Below are positions 18,849-27,417 of a stretch of 64,000 nucleotides of DNA, in pieces. Numbering within the stretch: position 1 is the stretch's first letter; each line of letters starts with the position of its first letter. A model generated the notes under the pieces. The model ran no database searches. It saw only the letters and a list, made by a program, of their open reading frames with translations, and was not told the origin of the DNA. The stretch is taken from the NCBI RefSeq assembly GCF_001399755.1, contig NZ_LJCP01000006.1, positions 248,001 through 312,000 on the forward strand, written 5' to 3'. A program made the position numbers and the translations under genes. The DNA comes from Thiohalorhabdus denitrificans. Its GTDB lineage: Bacteria; Pseudomonadota; Gammaproteobacteria; Thiohalorhabdales; Thiohalorhabdaceae.

Positions 18849-19544
18849 ATGGCAGGCATGGATGGCGCCGTCATCCGTTTCAAGGCGCGTTGGGCCGGCT
18901 GGACCCGGCCCGAGCGCCTGCAGTTCGTGGTCGCCGTGCTGCTGCAGCTGGCCCTGCTCGGCGCCCTCGTGGGGGCCCTGGTGGAGCAGCGCTGGCTGGT
19001 GGCCTTCACCGCCGGCGTGGTTCTGGTGCTGACCTTCCTGCCCGCCGTTTTGGAGCGGGGGCTGGAGGTGCAGCTGCCCGTGGAGCTGACCCTGATCACC
19101 GCCCTGTTCCTGTATGCCTCCTTCGGTCTGGGCGAGGTGCGGGACTTCTACTACCGCTTCTGGTGGTGGGACAACATGCTGCACGGTCTGTCCGCCGTGG
19201 TGCTGGGACTCACCGGCTTTCTGCTCGTCTACACCTTCCACTTCACCCGGCGCGTGGTCCTGCCCCCGGTGTACTTCGGCCTTACCGCCTTCGGCTTCGC
19301 CGTGACCCTGGGCACCTTGTGGGAGATCTTCGAGTTCCTCATGGACTGGGGCTTCGGCTTCAACATGCAGAAGTCCGGGCTGGACGACACCATGACCGAC
19401 CTCATGGTGAACGCGGCCGGAGCCGCCCTGGCCGGCTGGAGCGGCTACCGCTACGTCCGCGGTGGAGACTCCCTGCTAGCCGATCGCATGCTGCGCCGCC
19501 TCGCCGCCAAAAACCCCCGTCTCTTCGGGGATGCCCCCGACTAA
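18849..19544 (+). CDS. YjdF/DUF2238-like inner-membrane protein
   Basis: A 231-residue integral membrane protein with about six hydrophobic segments. The motif WWWDNMLHGLSAVVLG resembles the conserved W-x-D-x-x-x-H core of the YjdF (DUF2238) family, whose function is unknown. ATG 18849 is preferred because GGGAGGCG (18832-18839) is at the right distance; ATG 18858 is also possible. It stands alone between trpC and the carbonic-anhydrase-fold gene, both on the same strand. The family call rests on this motif pattern only. Confidence 0.7.
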   Translation: MAGMDGAVIRFKARWAGWTRPERLQFVVAVLLQLALLGALVGALVEQRWLVAFTAGVVLVLTFLPAVLERGLEVQLPVELTLITALFLYASFGLGEVRDFYYRFWWWDNMLHGLSAVVLGLTGFLLVYTFHFTRRVVLPPVYFGLTAFGFAVTLGTLWEIFEFLMDWGFGFNMQKSGLDDTMTDLMVNAAGAALAGWSGYRYVRGGDSLLADRMLRRLAAKNPRLFGDAPD

Positions 19545-19575
19545 CCCAGGTCCAACCTTTGGTTTCCTAAGGGAT

Positions 19576-19590
19576 TTCCCTGATAGGGAA
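19576..19590. other. Small inverted repeat before the carbonic-anhydrase-like gene
   Basis: TTCCCT-GAT-AGGGAA lies 32 bases after the YjdF-like stop. It has no T-run, so it is more likely a structured leader or operator than a terminator. Confidence 0.3.
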
Positions 19591-19677
19591 GGTACGGATC
19601 TTCCTCCACTATGGTGACTTCAGGACAGCGGGACAGTCTTTGTCCGCTGCGTGTCAGGCCAACCAGGAGGATGTCCC

Positions 19678-20283
19678 ATGACCCTCAAGCACCAGCTCGA
19701 AAGCGATTTCCAGCAGCAGAGCAACTGGTCCCTGCGCCGCCAGATGGGGATTCCCAACAATCGCCGCCTTTGGGTCTGCGCCTGCATGGACGAACGGCTG
19801 CCCGTGGACGAGGCCCTGGGGATCCGAGGTGACCATGGCGACGCCCACGTCTTTCGCAACGCCGGTGGGATCATCACCGACGACGCCATCCGCTCGGCCA
19901 TGCTCACCTGCAACTTCTTCGGCACCGAAGAGATCGTCATCATCAACCACACCGAGTGCGGCATGATGTCCGCCCACACGGACACCCTCCTGAAGGCCTT
20001 CCAGGAAAAGGGCGTGGACACCGACAATGTCCAGGTCGACCCCGCCACGCCGGAGCTGAAGCTGGAGCAGGGCTCCTTCGGCAAGTGGATCCGCATGTTC
20101 GACAACAAGTCCGTGGACGACATCTGCGCGGAGCAGGTGGAGTACGTCCGCAACCACCCCCTGATCCCCGACCACGTCACCGTGAGCGGCTGGATCTGGG
20201 AGGTGGAAACCGGCCACCTCCGCCCGCCGCACCAGCGCCTCTCCGAGAAGGTGAACAGCGGCAAGGAGATGGGCGCGAAGTAG
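19678..20283 (+). CDS. Beta-carbonic anhydrase-fold protein (carbonic anhydrase or related hydrolase)
   Basis: A 201-residue beta-carbonic anhydrase fold. Zinc ligands are C36 in CACMDER and H91/C94 in NHTECGM; D38-R40 is the catalytic dyad. The CMDxR style and short length place it near the Rv1284-like (clade D) branch rather than the classical plant type. Carbonyl sulfide hydrolase of Thiobacillus thioparus is, to my knowledge, also a clade D enzyme, so substrate cannot be fixed from sequence. ATG 19678 has AGGAGG at 19665-19670. In an autotroph, bicarbonate/CO2 exchange is the default role. Confidence 0.8.
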   Translation: MTLKHQLESDFQQQSNWSLRRQMGIPNNRRLWVCACMDERLPVDEALGIRGDHGDAHVFRNAGGIITDDAIRSAMLTCNFFGTEEIVIINHTECGMMSAHTDTLLKAFQEKGVDTDNVQVDPATPELKLEQGSFGKWIRMFDNKSVDDICAEQVEYVRNHPLIPDHVTVSGWIWEVETGHLRPPHQRLSEKVNSGKEMGAK

Positions 20284-20418
20284 GCCGCACCTCCGCTTCT
20301 CCCCTCGCCCCCGGCGGCGGCCCTGTTAGGGGCCCTCCGGGGGTTGTTTCGTTGGGGGGCCGTCCCTACCTCGGTAATAGAGGGTTTTGCAAGCAGCCAG
20401 CCGAAAGGAGGGTTTGCC

Positions 20419-20916
20419 ATGGCGGAAGAGCAGAAACAGGGTCAGGAGGTGCAGCGTTCCCCGTCCCGGGGTATGACCCCCTTCGACGAGATGGAGCGGA
20501 TGTTCGAGGAGCTCATGCCGCGGGGCTGGATGCGGCCCTTCGCCGGCGGCTTCCCCGGGCGCATGAGCGAGCTGGCGCCCTTCGAGGGCCGTACGCCCCG
20601 GGTGGACGTCCAAGATCGGGAAAGCGACATCCTGGTGCGCGCCGAGCTGCCGGGGGTGAAGAAGGACGACCTCGACGTTTCCCTCTCCGAGAACACGGTG
20701 ACCATCAAGGCCACCACCCGCCAGGAGAAGGAAGAGGGCGAGAAGGAAGGCGACTACTACCGCCGCGAGATCTCCAGCGGCTCCTTCGCCCGCACCGTGG
20801 CCCTGCCCGGGGACGTGGACGGCGACAACGCCAAGGCCCAATTCGAGGACGGCATCCTGGAGCTGACCCTGCCCAAGCGCGAGCAGGCCAAGCGGCGCCG
20901 GATCAAGGTAGAATAG
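20419..20916 (+). CDS. Small heat-shock protein, Hsp20/alpha-crystallin family
   Basis: ATP-independent chaperone that holds unfolding proteins. It has 165 residues: a variable N-terminal arm rich in Met/Phe/Pro (residues 1-60), the alpha-crystallin domain from about residue 60 (PRVDVQDRESDILVRAELPG) through the GILELTLPK signature, and a short basic tail. AAAGGAGGG precedes ATG 20419. It is followed by a strong terminator, so it is probably a single-gene unit. No clear sigma-32 promoter was found upstream. Hsp33 lies 1.4 kb downstream. Confidence 0.93.
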   Translation: MAEEQKQGQEVQRSPSRGMTPFDEMERMFEELMPRGWMRPFAGGFPGRMSELAPFEGRTPRVDVQDRESDILVRAELPGVKKDDLDVSLSENTVTIKATTRQEKEEGEKEGDYYRREISSGSFARTVALPGDVDGDNAKAQFEDGILELTLPKREQAKRRRIKVE

Positions 20917-20944
20917 ACCCGTTCCCCGATCCGGTGAGGACCCG

Positions 20945-20982
20945 GCGCCCGGCGGCTCCCTACGCCGGGCGCTTCCTTTTTT
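20945..20982 (+). terminator. Rho-independent terminator after hsp20
   Basis: GCGCCCGGCG (20945-20954) pairs with CGCCGGGCGC (20963-20972) around an 8-base loop, followed by TTCCTTTTTT. Confidence 0.88.
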
Positions 20983-21002
20983 GAAGGGGCCGGAGGCGGC
21001 CG

Positions 21003-22271
21003 ATGGACCTCGTGGGCACCCCGTACATCCCGGGCCGGGGCAGGGGGCGGATCTCGTATCGGGCCCCCGAGGACCCGAGCGGGCGCGTCCTCGTCCTGCG
21101 CCAGAAGGACCTGGCGAGCCTGGGCCGGGAGGCCCTTCCCGCCGCCCTGGTGATGCTCGACGGTGCCCCGCTGGCCCATCCCCTGATCCGGCTGTTCGAT
21201 TTCGGCGTCCCCGTCGTCCTGCTCGACGCGGCGCAGGTTGCCGCTTTGCCGGAGGGTAGGGAGGCGGTGGTGGACGGGACGCTGGGGCGCGTGGCCGATC
21301 CGGGTTGGCTGCCGGGTCCGGCCGAGGGACCGGCGACGCCGCCCGCCCACGAGGGGACGGTACGGACCGCCGACGGGATCCCGGTGGATCTGGGCGCTAG
21401 CGTGGGCGGCCCCGGGGCGGCGCGGCGGGCGCGGGAGAACGGCGCCGGGGCCATCGGACTGCTGCGGTCGGAGTACCTGCACGCGGAGGAGGCCGGTACC
21501 CCCGATGCGATCCGCTATCGGGAGGCCCTGCGGGACGTGCTGGAGTTGGCCCGGCCGCTGCCCGTCACAGTGCGTCTCCCCGACCTGGCCCCGGACAAGG
21601 CGGTCCAGTGGCGGCCCTCCGCCGCCCAGAGCGGTCCCCTGGGCCTGCGCGGCGCCCGCCTCTACGCCTACGAGCCAGTGCGCAGCGCCTGCCGGGCGGA
21701 GGCGCGGGCCCTGGGGGATCTGGCCCGGGATTTCCCCCTGGCTGTGCTGGTTCCCTTCCTCACCGAGGTGGCCGAGCTGCGCCGGCTACGGCGGGAGCTG
21801 GCGGACGAGCTCCCGGATGACCTGCCGGTGGGGGCCATGCTGGAGACTCCCGCCGCCGCCCAGGAGATAGCCGCCTTCCTGAAGGAGGGGGACCATGCGG
21901 CCATAGGCTGCAACGACCTGATGCAGGGACTGTTCGCCGCCGACCGAGACCTCCCCGAGGTGGCCAGTCTCCTCGATCCCTACTCCCCGGTGACCTTCCG
22001 CTTCCTGCGGGGCGTGGCCGAGTCCGCGGGGGCGGGGATCGGCCGCGTCACCGTCTGCGGCCTGCTGCCCCAGATGCCGGGCCTGCTACCGGTGCTGCTC
22101 GGCCTGGGCTTCCGGGCCTTCTCCGTGGAACCGGCCATGCTGCCCCGCCTGGCCGGGGAGGTGGCGGCCACCAGCGGGGCCCGGGCCGGGGAGCAAGCGG
22201 CGGCGGTGTGTCGGGCCGCCGACGCCGCCGAGGTGCGGGCCGTTTTGGGGATCGGCGAACGTTCCCCCTGA
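21003..22271 (+). CDS. Minimal PTS enzyme I-like PEP-utilising protein
   Basis: A 422-residue protein with a short swivel domain and the PEP-binding barrel of enzyme I, but lacking the helical HPr-binding part (full enzyme I is about 575). H59 in GAPLAHPLI aligns with the phospho-histidine motif. The barrel keeps R155 (GLLRSEYL), R191 (VRLPDLAPDK), E281 (AMLETPAA), N304/D305 (CNDLMQGLFAADR), R315 and C352 (VCGLLPQMPG), matching the known PEP, metal and catalytic residues. It may therefore bind PEP and phosphorylate itself, but its partner is unknown; no HPr or EII gene is here. GGAGG lies just before the ATG. PEP synthase-like or PPDK-like origin is less likely given the motif order. Confidence 0.75.
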   Translation: MDLVGTPYIPGRGRGRISYRAPEDPSGRVLVLRQKDLASLGREALPAALVMLDGAPLAHPLIRLFDFGVPVVLLDAAQVAALPEGREAVVDGTLGRVADPGWLPGPAEGPATPPAHEGTVRTADGIPVDLGASVGGPGAARRARENGAGAIGLLRSEYLHAEEAGTPDAIRYREALRDVLELARPLPVTVRLPDLAPDKAVQWRPSAAQSGPLGLRGARLYAYEPVRSACRAEARALGDLARDFPLAVLVPFLTEVAELRRLRRELADELPDDLPVGAMLETPAAAQEIAAFLKEGDHAAIGCNDLMQGLFAADRDLPEVASLLDPYSPVTFRFLRGVAESAGAGIGRVTVCGLLPQMPGLLPVLLGLGFRAFSVEPAMLPRLAGEVAATSGARAGEQAAAVCRAADAAEVRAVLGIGERSP

Positions 22272-22355
22272 GCCGGCGCGCCGGTGCATTGGCCGGGCGG
22301 GCCGCGTGCGCGAAAATGGGAACTTCCCGTTCATCCGCCCATCCCAGAAGGCACC

Positions 22356-23231
22356 ATGCACGATACCCTGAACCGTTTCCTGTTCGACAACACCAACGTT
22401 CGCGGGCGCCACGTGGACCTCGACGCCACCTGGAAGGCCGCCCTCGAGAACACCGACTACCCCGCCCCAGTGCGGGATGTGCTCGGCGAGCTTATGGCGG
22501 CCTCCGTGCTCCTCATCGGCACCCTGAAGTTCCGGGGCACGCTGAAGGTGGAGGCGCGCGGCGACGGTCCCCTGTCCCTGGTGGTGGTGCAGGCCTCCAG
22601 CGAGCGGACCGTGCGCGGCCTGGCCCGCTGGCACGGGCCGGTGCCCGCCGACGGCGACCTCCAGGAGCGCATGGGGGAGAACGGCTATCTGGTGCTGACC
22701 CTGGAGCCGGCCGACGAGGGGCAGACGTACCAGGGCATCGTGGGCCTGGAGGGCGGCAGCGTGGCCTCCGCCCTGGAGGAGTACTTCGTCCGCTCCGAGC
22801 AACTGCCCACCCGCATTTGGCTGGCCGCCGACGACAGCCACGCCGGTGGCCTGCTCCTCCAGCGCATGCCGGACCAGGAGAACCAGGACCCCGATGCCTG
22901 GGACCGCACCGTCCACCTCGCCAGCACCCTGACCAATCGCGAGCTCCTGGGCCTGCCCGCCAACGACCTCCTCTACCGCCTGTTCCACGAGGAGGAGGTC
23001 CGGGTCTTCGACCCCGAGTACGTGAACTTCCGCTGCAGCTGCTCGCGGGAGAAGGTGGCCGGCATGCTGCGCGGCCTGGGCCGCCAGGAGGTCCAGGAGA
23101 CCCTGGACCAGGAGGGCGAGGTGCGGGTGAGCTGCGACTTCTGCGGCAAGGCCTACGTATTCGACGCCGTGGACGCCGAGCAGCTGTTCGCCAGGATGTC
23201 GCCCGCCGACGGCTCCGACACCACCCATTAG
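22356..23231 (+). CDS. hslO: Hsp33 redox-regulated chaperone
   Basis: Cytosolic holdase activated by oxidative unfolding. It has 291 residues. The C-terminal zinc switch has four cysteines in FRCSCS and CDFCGK, about 85% along the protein, as in the family. ATG 22356 begins the conserved DTLNRFLFDNTNVRGRHV stretch; upstream in-frame codons are rejected for lack of family similarity. It lies 84 bases after the enzyme I-like gene and may be read from the same transcript. With Hsp20 nearby, the region has a stress flavour. Confidence 0.95.
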   Translation: MHDTLNRFLFDNTNVRGRHVDLDATWKAALENTDYPAPVRDVLGELMAASVLLIGTLKFRGTLKVEARGDGPLSLVVVQASSERTVRGLARWHGPVPADGDLQERMGENGYLVLTLEPADEGQTYQGIVGLEGGSVASALEEYFVRSEQLPTRIWLAADDSHAGGLLLQRMPDQENQDPDAWDRTVHLASTLTNRELLGLPANDLLYRLFHEEEVRVFDPEYVNFRCSCSREKVAGMLRGLGRQEVQETLDQEGEVRVSCDFCGKAYVFDAVDAEQLFARMSPADGSDTTH

Positions 23232-23264
23232 GTCTTTCGGTAGCCTCCCCCAAGATGCCGGCGC

Positions 23265-23341
23265 AGGAGCCCGCTTAAGCGGGCGATGGCGTTAATCGGC
23301 CACCGAGCCCCATCGCGGATAGCCCGCTAAAGCGGGCTCCT
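23265..23341. repeat. REP/BIME-like inverted repeat pair
   Basis: AGGAGCCCGCTT (23265-23276) and its exact reverse complement (23330-23341) enclose two short palindromes, GCCCGCTTAAGCGGGC (23269-23284) and GCCCGCTAAAGCGGGC (23322-23337). This is the layout of a bacterial interspersed mosaic element between convergent genes. No transposase was seen nearby. Confidence 0.75.
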
Positions 23342-23411
23342 ACCGGGCTAAGGCCCCTCCCGAGCAGCCCCGAGGCTGGGTGCCGAGAACCCGGAAGAGC
23401 GAAGGGGGGTA

Positions 23412-23442
23412 ACAAAAAGGGCGGCCCCTCGGGGCCGCCCTT
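23412..23442 (-). terminator. Terminator of the glyoxylate aminotransferase gene
   Basis: Arms 23417-23428 and 23431-23442 (AAGGGCGGCCCC and its complement) form a strong hairpin. Read on the minus strand it is followed by TTTTTG, starting 26 bases after the stop of the aminotransferase gene. Confidence 0.85.
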
Positions 23443-23467
23443 GTGCGTGGGCAGGCGGAGGCGGAGG

Positions 23468-24652
23468 CTAGCCGAGCTTGGCCATGGCCGCGGAGATCGC
23501 CTTGCCGGTGGTGATGTCGGCGCCCATGTCGGAGAGCACGCCCTCCAGCGCCCCCAGGCAGTTCAGGATGTTGGTGGGGTTGGCGGAGTGGCCCATGAGG
23601 CCGATGCGCCAGATCTTGCCGGCCATGGAGCCGAGCCCGGCGCCGATCTCCAGGTTGTACTGCTCCAGCAGGCGGGTGCGCACCGCGGCCTCGTCGTCGA
23701 TGCCGGCGGGGATGGTCACCGAATTGAGCTGCGGCAGGCGGTGGGGCTCCTCCACAAAGAAGGACAGACCCATGGCCTCGATGCCCGCCTTCAGGGCCTC
23801 ATGCATGCGCTGGTGGCGGTCCCAGGTGTTTTCCAGGCCCTCCTCCTGGAGGATGGTCAGCGCCTCGTGCAGGCCGTAGAGCGGGTTGATGGGGGCGGTG
23901 TGGTGGTAGGCGCGCTTGCCGCCGCCGCTGCCCCAGTAGCCCATCACTAGGTTCAGGTCGAGGAACCAGCTCTGCACCTTGGTGGAGCGGGCCTGAATGG
24001 CGTCCACGGCGCGCTGGCTGAAGGTCACCGGCGACAGGCCGGGGACGCAGGAGAGGCACTTCTGGGTGCCGCTGTAGACCGCGTCCAGGCCCCACTCGTC
24101 CACCTTCAGCGGGCTGCCGCCCAGGGAGGTCACGGTATCCACGATGGTCAGGCAGTCGTGGTCGCGGGCCAGCTTGGCCAGGGTGGCCGCGTCGGACTGG
24201 GCGCCGGTGGAGGTCTCGGCGTGGACGAAGGCCAGGATCTTGGCCTCGGGGTGCGCCTTGAGGGCCTCCTCGGCGCGGGCGGGGTCCACGGGGGCGCCCC
24301 ACTCCTCCTCCACCATTACCGGAGTGCCGCCGCAGCGCTCCACGTTCTCCTTCATGCGCTCGCCGAACACGCCGTTCTTGCACACCACCACGGTGTCGCC
24401 GGGCTCCACCAGGTTGGCGAAGCACATCTCCATGCCGGCGGAGCCGGGGGCGGAGACCGGAAGGGTGAGCGCGTTTTCGGTCTGGAAGGCGTACTGCAGC
24501 AGGCCCTTCACCTCCTCCATCATGCCCACGAACACGGGGTCCAGGTGGCCGATGGTGGGGCGCGACAGGGCCTCGAGGATGCGCGGGTGCACATCCGAAG
24601 GCCCGGGGCCCATGAGGGTGCGTTCCGGCGGGTGGAAGGAATTGGCGGTCAT
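23468..24652 (-). CDS. Serine/alanine-glyoxylate aminotransferase (class V)
   Basis: PLP enzyme of the class V family, 394 residues, probably transferring an amino group from serine or alanine to glyoxylate to make glycine. MGPGPSDVHPRILEAL is the usual N-terminus, SAPGSAGMEM binds cofactor phosphate, VDTVTSLGG carries the PLP aspartate, and K198 in SGTQKCL is the Schiff-base lysine. It faces glcD divergently across 201 bases. Since GlcDEF makes glyoxylate, the pair forms a glycolate-to-glycine route. The amino donor cannot be decided from sequence. Confidence 0.88.
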   Translation of the reverse strand: MTANSFHPPERTLMGPGPSDVHPRILEALSRPTIGHLDPVFVGMMEEVKGLLQYAFQTENALTLPVSAPGSAGMEMCFANLVEPGDTVVVCKNGVFGERMKENVERCGGTPVMVEEEWGAPVDPARAEEALKAHPEAKILAFVHAETSTGAQSDAATLAKLARDHDCLTIVDTVTSLGGSPLKVDEWGLDAVYSGTQKCLSCVPGLSPVTFSQRAVDAIQARSTKVQSWFLDLNLVMGYWGSGGGKRAYHHTAPINPLYGLHEALTILQEEGLENTWDRHQRMHEALKAGIEAMGLSFFVEEPHRLPQLNSVTIPAGIDDEAAVRTRLLEQYNLEIGAGLGSMAGKIWRIGLMGHSANPTNILNCLGALEGVLSDMGADITTGKAISAAMAKLG

Positions 24653-24853
24653 GGGGAATGCCCTTGTGTCGTCGTGCGCGATAGTCGGAAAATGGGAATG
24701 ATTTTAAATTGCCCCAATCTGGAGGGGCAAGCAGCCGCGTCGGCCCCGCCTATTCCCGGTCCGGCCCGGGATCAGGGGCCGAATGCCGGGCTGTTCACGG
24801 AGCCGGAGGCGGATTATACTCGACCGCCCCGCTGAGGAATACGGGCCTCCCGA

Positions 24854-26338
24854 ATGAACCGAACCGCAGACACCGCCGAACCCGCCGAGGCCGACCTCCT
24901 CGCCCGCCGCTTCCGGCGCTTCCTGCCGGAGGAGGCGGTGATCACCAGGGAGGAGGAGCTGCGGCCCTACGAGTGCGACGGCCTCTCCGCCTACCGCCAG
25001 CTGCCCATGGTGGTGGTCATTCCCGAGACCTACGAGCAGGTGGCCGGCGTCCTGGCGGTGTGCAGCGAGCTCCGGGTGCCGGTGGTGGCGCGCGGCGCCG
25101 GCACCAGCCTCTCCGGCGGGGCCATGCCCCTGGAGCACGGGGTCCTGCTGTCGCTGGCCAAGTTCAACCGCATCCTGGAGGTGGACCCCGACAACCGCTG
25201 CGCGCGGGTGGAGCCGGGGGTGCGCAACCTGGCCGTGTCCCAGGCCGCCCGGCCCCACGGCCTGTTCTACGCCCCCGACCCCTCGTCGCAGATCGCCTGC
25301 ACCATCGGCGGCAATGTGGCGGAGAACTCCGGCGGTGTCCACTGCCTGAAATACGGCCTGACCGTTCACAACGTCCTCGGCCTCAAGGTCCTGACCATGG
25401 ACGGCGAGTGGCTGGAGCTGGGCGGCAAGGGCCTCGACGGGCCCGGTTACGACCTGCTGGCGCTGATGAACGGTTCCGAGGGCATGCTGGGGCTGGTGAT
25501 GGAGGCCACCGTGCGCTTGACCCCCGTCCCGGAACGGGAGCAGGTGCTGCTGGCCGCCTTCGATGACCTGGGGGCCGCGGGCCAGGCGGTGGCGGACGTG
25601 ATCGCCGAGGGGGTGGTCCCGGCGGGGCTAGAGATGATGGACAACCCGGCCATCCGCGCCGCCGAGGACTACGTCCACGCCGGCTACCCCACGGACGCCG
25701 CCGCCATCCTGCTGTGCGAGCTGGACGGCACCAACCGCGAGGTCTCCGAGGAGCTGGCCCGGGTGCGGAACCTGCTGCTCCGCGCCGGGGCCACCGAGGT
25801 GCGCACCGCCGAGACCGCGGAGGAGGCGGCCACCTTCTGGTCGGGGCGCAAGGCGGCCTTCCCCGCCACCGGCCGCCTGGCCCCCGACTACTACTGCATC
25901 GACGGCACCATCCCGCGCAAGCATCTGGGCGAGGTGCTCGCCCGCATCGGCGAGATCTGCGCCGAGCATGGCCTGCAGTCGGCCAACGTCTTCCACGCCG
26001 GCGACGGCAACCTCCATCCCCTGGTGCTGTACGACGCCAACAAGGAGGGCGACCTGGAGCGCGCCGAGGCGGCGGGTCTGCGCATCCTGGAGCTGTGCGT
26101 GGAGAAGGGCGGCACCATCACCGGCGAGCACGGCGTGGGCGTGGAGAAGCTCGACGCCATGTGCAGCCAGTTCGCCGGCCCGGAGCTCGCCCAGTTCCAC
26201 GCCGTGAAGGCGGCCTTCGACCCGGAGGGCCTGCTCAATCCCGGCAAGGCGGTGCCGACGCTCAAGCGCTGCGCCGAGTACGGCGGTATGCACGTCCACC
26301 ACGGCGAGCTGCCCTTCCCCGACCTGCCGCGGTTCTGA
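24854..26338 (+). CDS. glcD: Glycolate oxidase FAD subunit GlcD
   Basis: FAD-linked subunit that oxidises glycolate to glyoxylate. It has 494 residues: an N-terminal PCMH-type FAD domain (VPVVARGAGTSLSGGAMPL near residues 75-95, and IACTIGGNVAENSGG) and a C-terminal cap domain with GDGNLHP and GTITGEHGVG. It is followed three bases after its stop by glcE and then glcF. Substrate supply from Gph and a neighbouring aminotransferase supports glycolate rather than lactate. Confidence 0.93.
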   Translation: MNRTADTAEPAEADLLARRFRRFLPEEAVITREEELRPYECDGLSAYRQLPMVVVIPETYEQVAGVLAVCSELRVPVVARGAGTSLSGGAMPLEHGVLLSLAKFNRILEVDPDNRCARVEPGVRNLAVSQAARPHGLFYAPDPSSQIACTIGGNVAENSGGVHCLKYGLTVHNVLGLKVLTMDGEWLELGGKGLDGPGYDLLALMNGSEGMLGLVMEATVRLTPVPEREQVLLAAFDDLGAAGQAVADVIAEGVVPAGLEMMDNPAIRAAEDYVHAGYPTDAAAILLCELDGTNREVSEELARVRNLLLRAGATEVRTAETAEEAATFWSGRKAAFPATGRLAPDYYCIDGTIPRKHLGEVLARIGEICAEHGLQSANVFHAGDGNLHPLVLYDANKEGDLERAEAAGLRILELCVEKGGTITGEHGVGVEKLDAMCSQFAGPELAQFHAVKAAFDPEGLLNPGKAVPTLKRCAEYGGMHVHHGELPFPDLPRF

Positions 26339-26341
26339 GAA

Positions 26342-27415
26342 ATGCCCGAGATCCCCGAGAACGACCGCACCGAAGCGCTCCAGGCGGAGGTGCGTGCCGC
26401 CCTCGCCGACGGCGAGCCCCTGGCCGTCCGCGGCGGCGGCACCAAGCAATTCTACGGCCGGGAGGTGGACGGCCGGCCCCTGAATGTGAGCGGTCACTCC
26501 GGGGTGGTGAGCTACGAGCCCACGGAGCTGGTGGTAACGGCGCGGGCGGGGACGCGCCTCGCGGAGCTGGAGGCCCTCCTGGCCGAGCACGGGCAGCAGC
26601 TGGCCTGCGAGCCCCCCCATTTCGGGGCCGAGGCCACGGTGGGCGGCATGGTGGCGGCGGGACTGGCCGGGCCCCGCCGACCCTGGGGCGGGGCGGTGCG
26701 GGATGCCGTGCTCGGCGCCAAGGTTCTGAACGGAGCCGGCGAGGTGCTGTCCTTTGGGGGGGAGGTGATGAAGAACGTGGCCGGCTACGACCTCTCCCGC
26801 CTCCTGGTCGGCTCCCTGGGTACCCTGGGCGTGCTCCTGGAGGTGTCCCTCAAGGTCCTGCCGCGGCCGGCCGCGGAGCGCACCCGGGTGCTGGAGGTGG
26901 ACGCCGGCACGGCTCTGGCGCGGCTGGCCCGGTGGGGCCGGCAGCCCCTGCCCATCACCGGGGCCGCCCACCTGGACGGCCGCCTCCATGTCCGCCTGGC
27001 GGGCAACGAGGCGGCGGTGGCGGAGGCCGGCGAGCGCCTCGGCGGCGAGGAGCCGGCGGGCGGTCCGGAATTCTGGGCGGACCTGCGCGAGCAGCGCCTG
27101 GAGTTCTTCGCCGGCGAGGCGCCCCTGTGGCGGCTGAGCGTGCCACCCGCCGCGCCGCCCCTGGACCACGATGGCTCCCAGCTCATCGACTGGGGCGGCG
27201 CCCAGCGTTGGCTGCGCGGCGACGCCCCGGCCGAGGCGGTGCGGGCGGCCGCGGCGGAGGCGGGCGGCCACGCCACCCTGTTCCGCGGCGGCGACCGCAC
27301 CGGGGAGGTGTTCCATCCCCTGCCCGGTGCCCTGCTGAGCGTCCACAGGAACCTCAAACGGGCCCTGGACCCCCATGGGCTTTTCCATCCCGGCCGGATG
27401 TACGGGGCACTCTAG
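26342..27415 (+). CDS. glcE: Glycolate oxidase FAD subunit GlcE
   Basis: Second FAD-binding subunit of the glycolate oxidase complex, 357 residues, shorter than GlcD. The FAD domain is recognisable from VRGGGTKQFYG, TVGGMVAAGLAGPRR and VMKNVAGYDLSRLL. It starts three bases after the glcD stop and ends two bases before glcF, so the three are one translational unit. The C-terminal HPxGLFHPGRMYG-type ending is typical of GlcE. Confidence 0.93.
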   Translation: MPEIPENDRTEALQAEVRAALADGEPLAVRGGGTKQFYGREVDGRPLNVSGHSGVVSYEPTELVVTARAGTRLAELEALLAEHGQQLACEPPHFGAEATVGGMVAAGLAGPRRPWGGAVRDAVLGAKVLNGAGEVLSFGGEVMKNVAGYDLSRLLVGSLGTLGVLLEVSLKVLPRPAAERTRVLEVDAGTALARLARWGRQPLPITGAAHLDGRLHVRLAGNEAAVAEAGERLGGEEPAGGPEFWADLREQRLEFFAGEAPLWRLSVPPAAPPLDHDGSQLIDWGGAQRWLRGDAPAEAVRAAAAEAGGHATLFRGGDRTGEVFHPLPGALLSVHRNLKRALDPHGLFHPGRMYGAL

Positions 27416-27417
27416 CC

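Noticed and set aside
20284-20418. Sigma-32 heat-shock promoter before hsp20
   Set aside because: No good CTTGAA and CCCCATNT-type pair was found at proper spacing.
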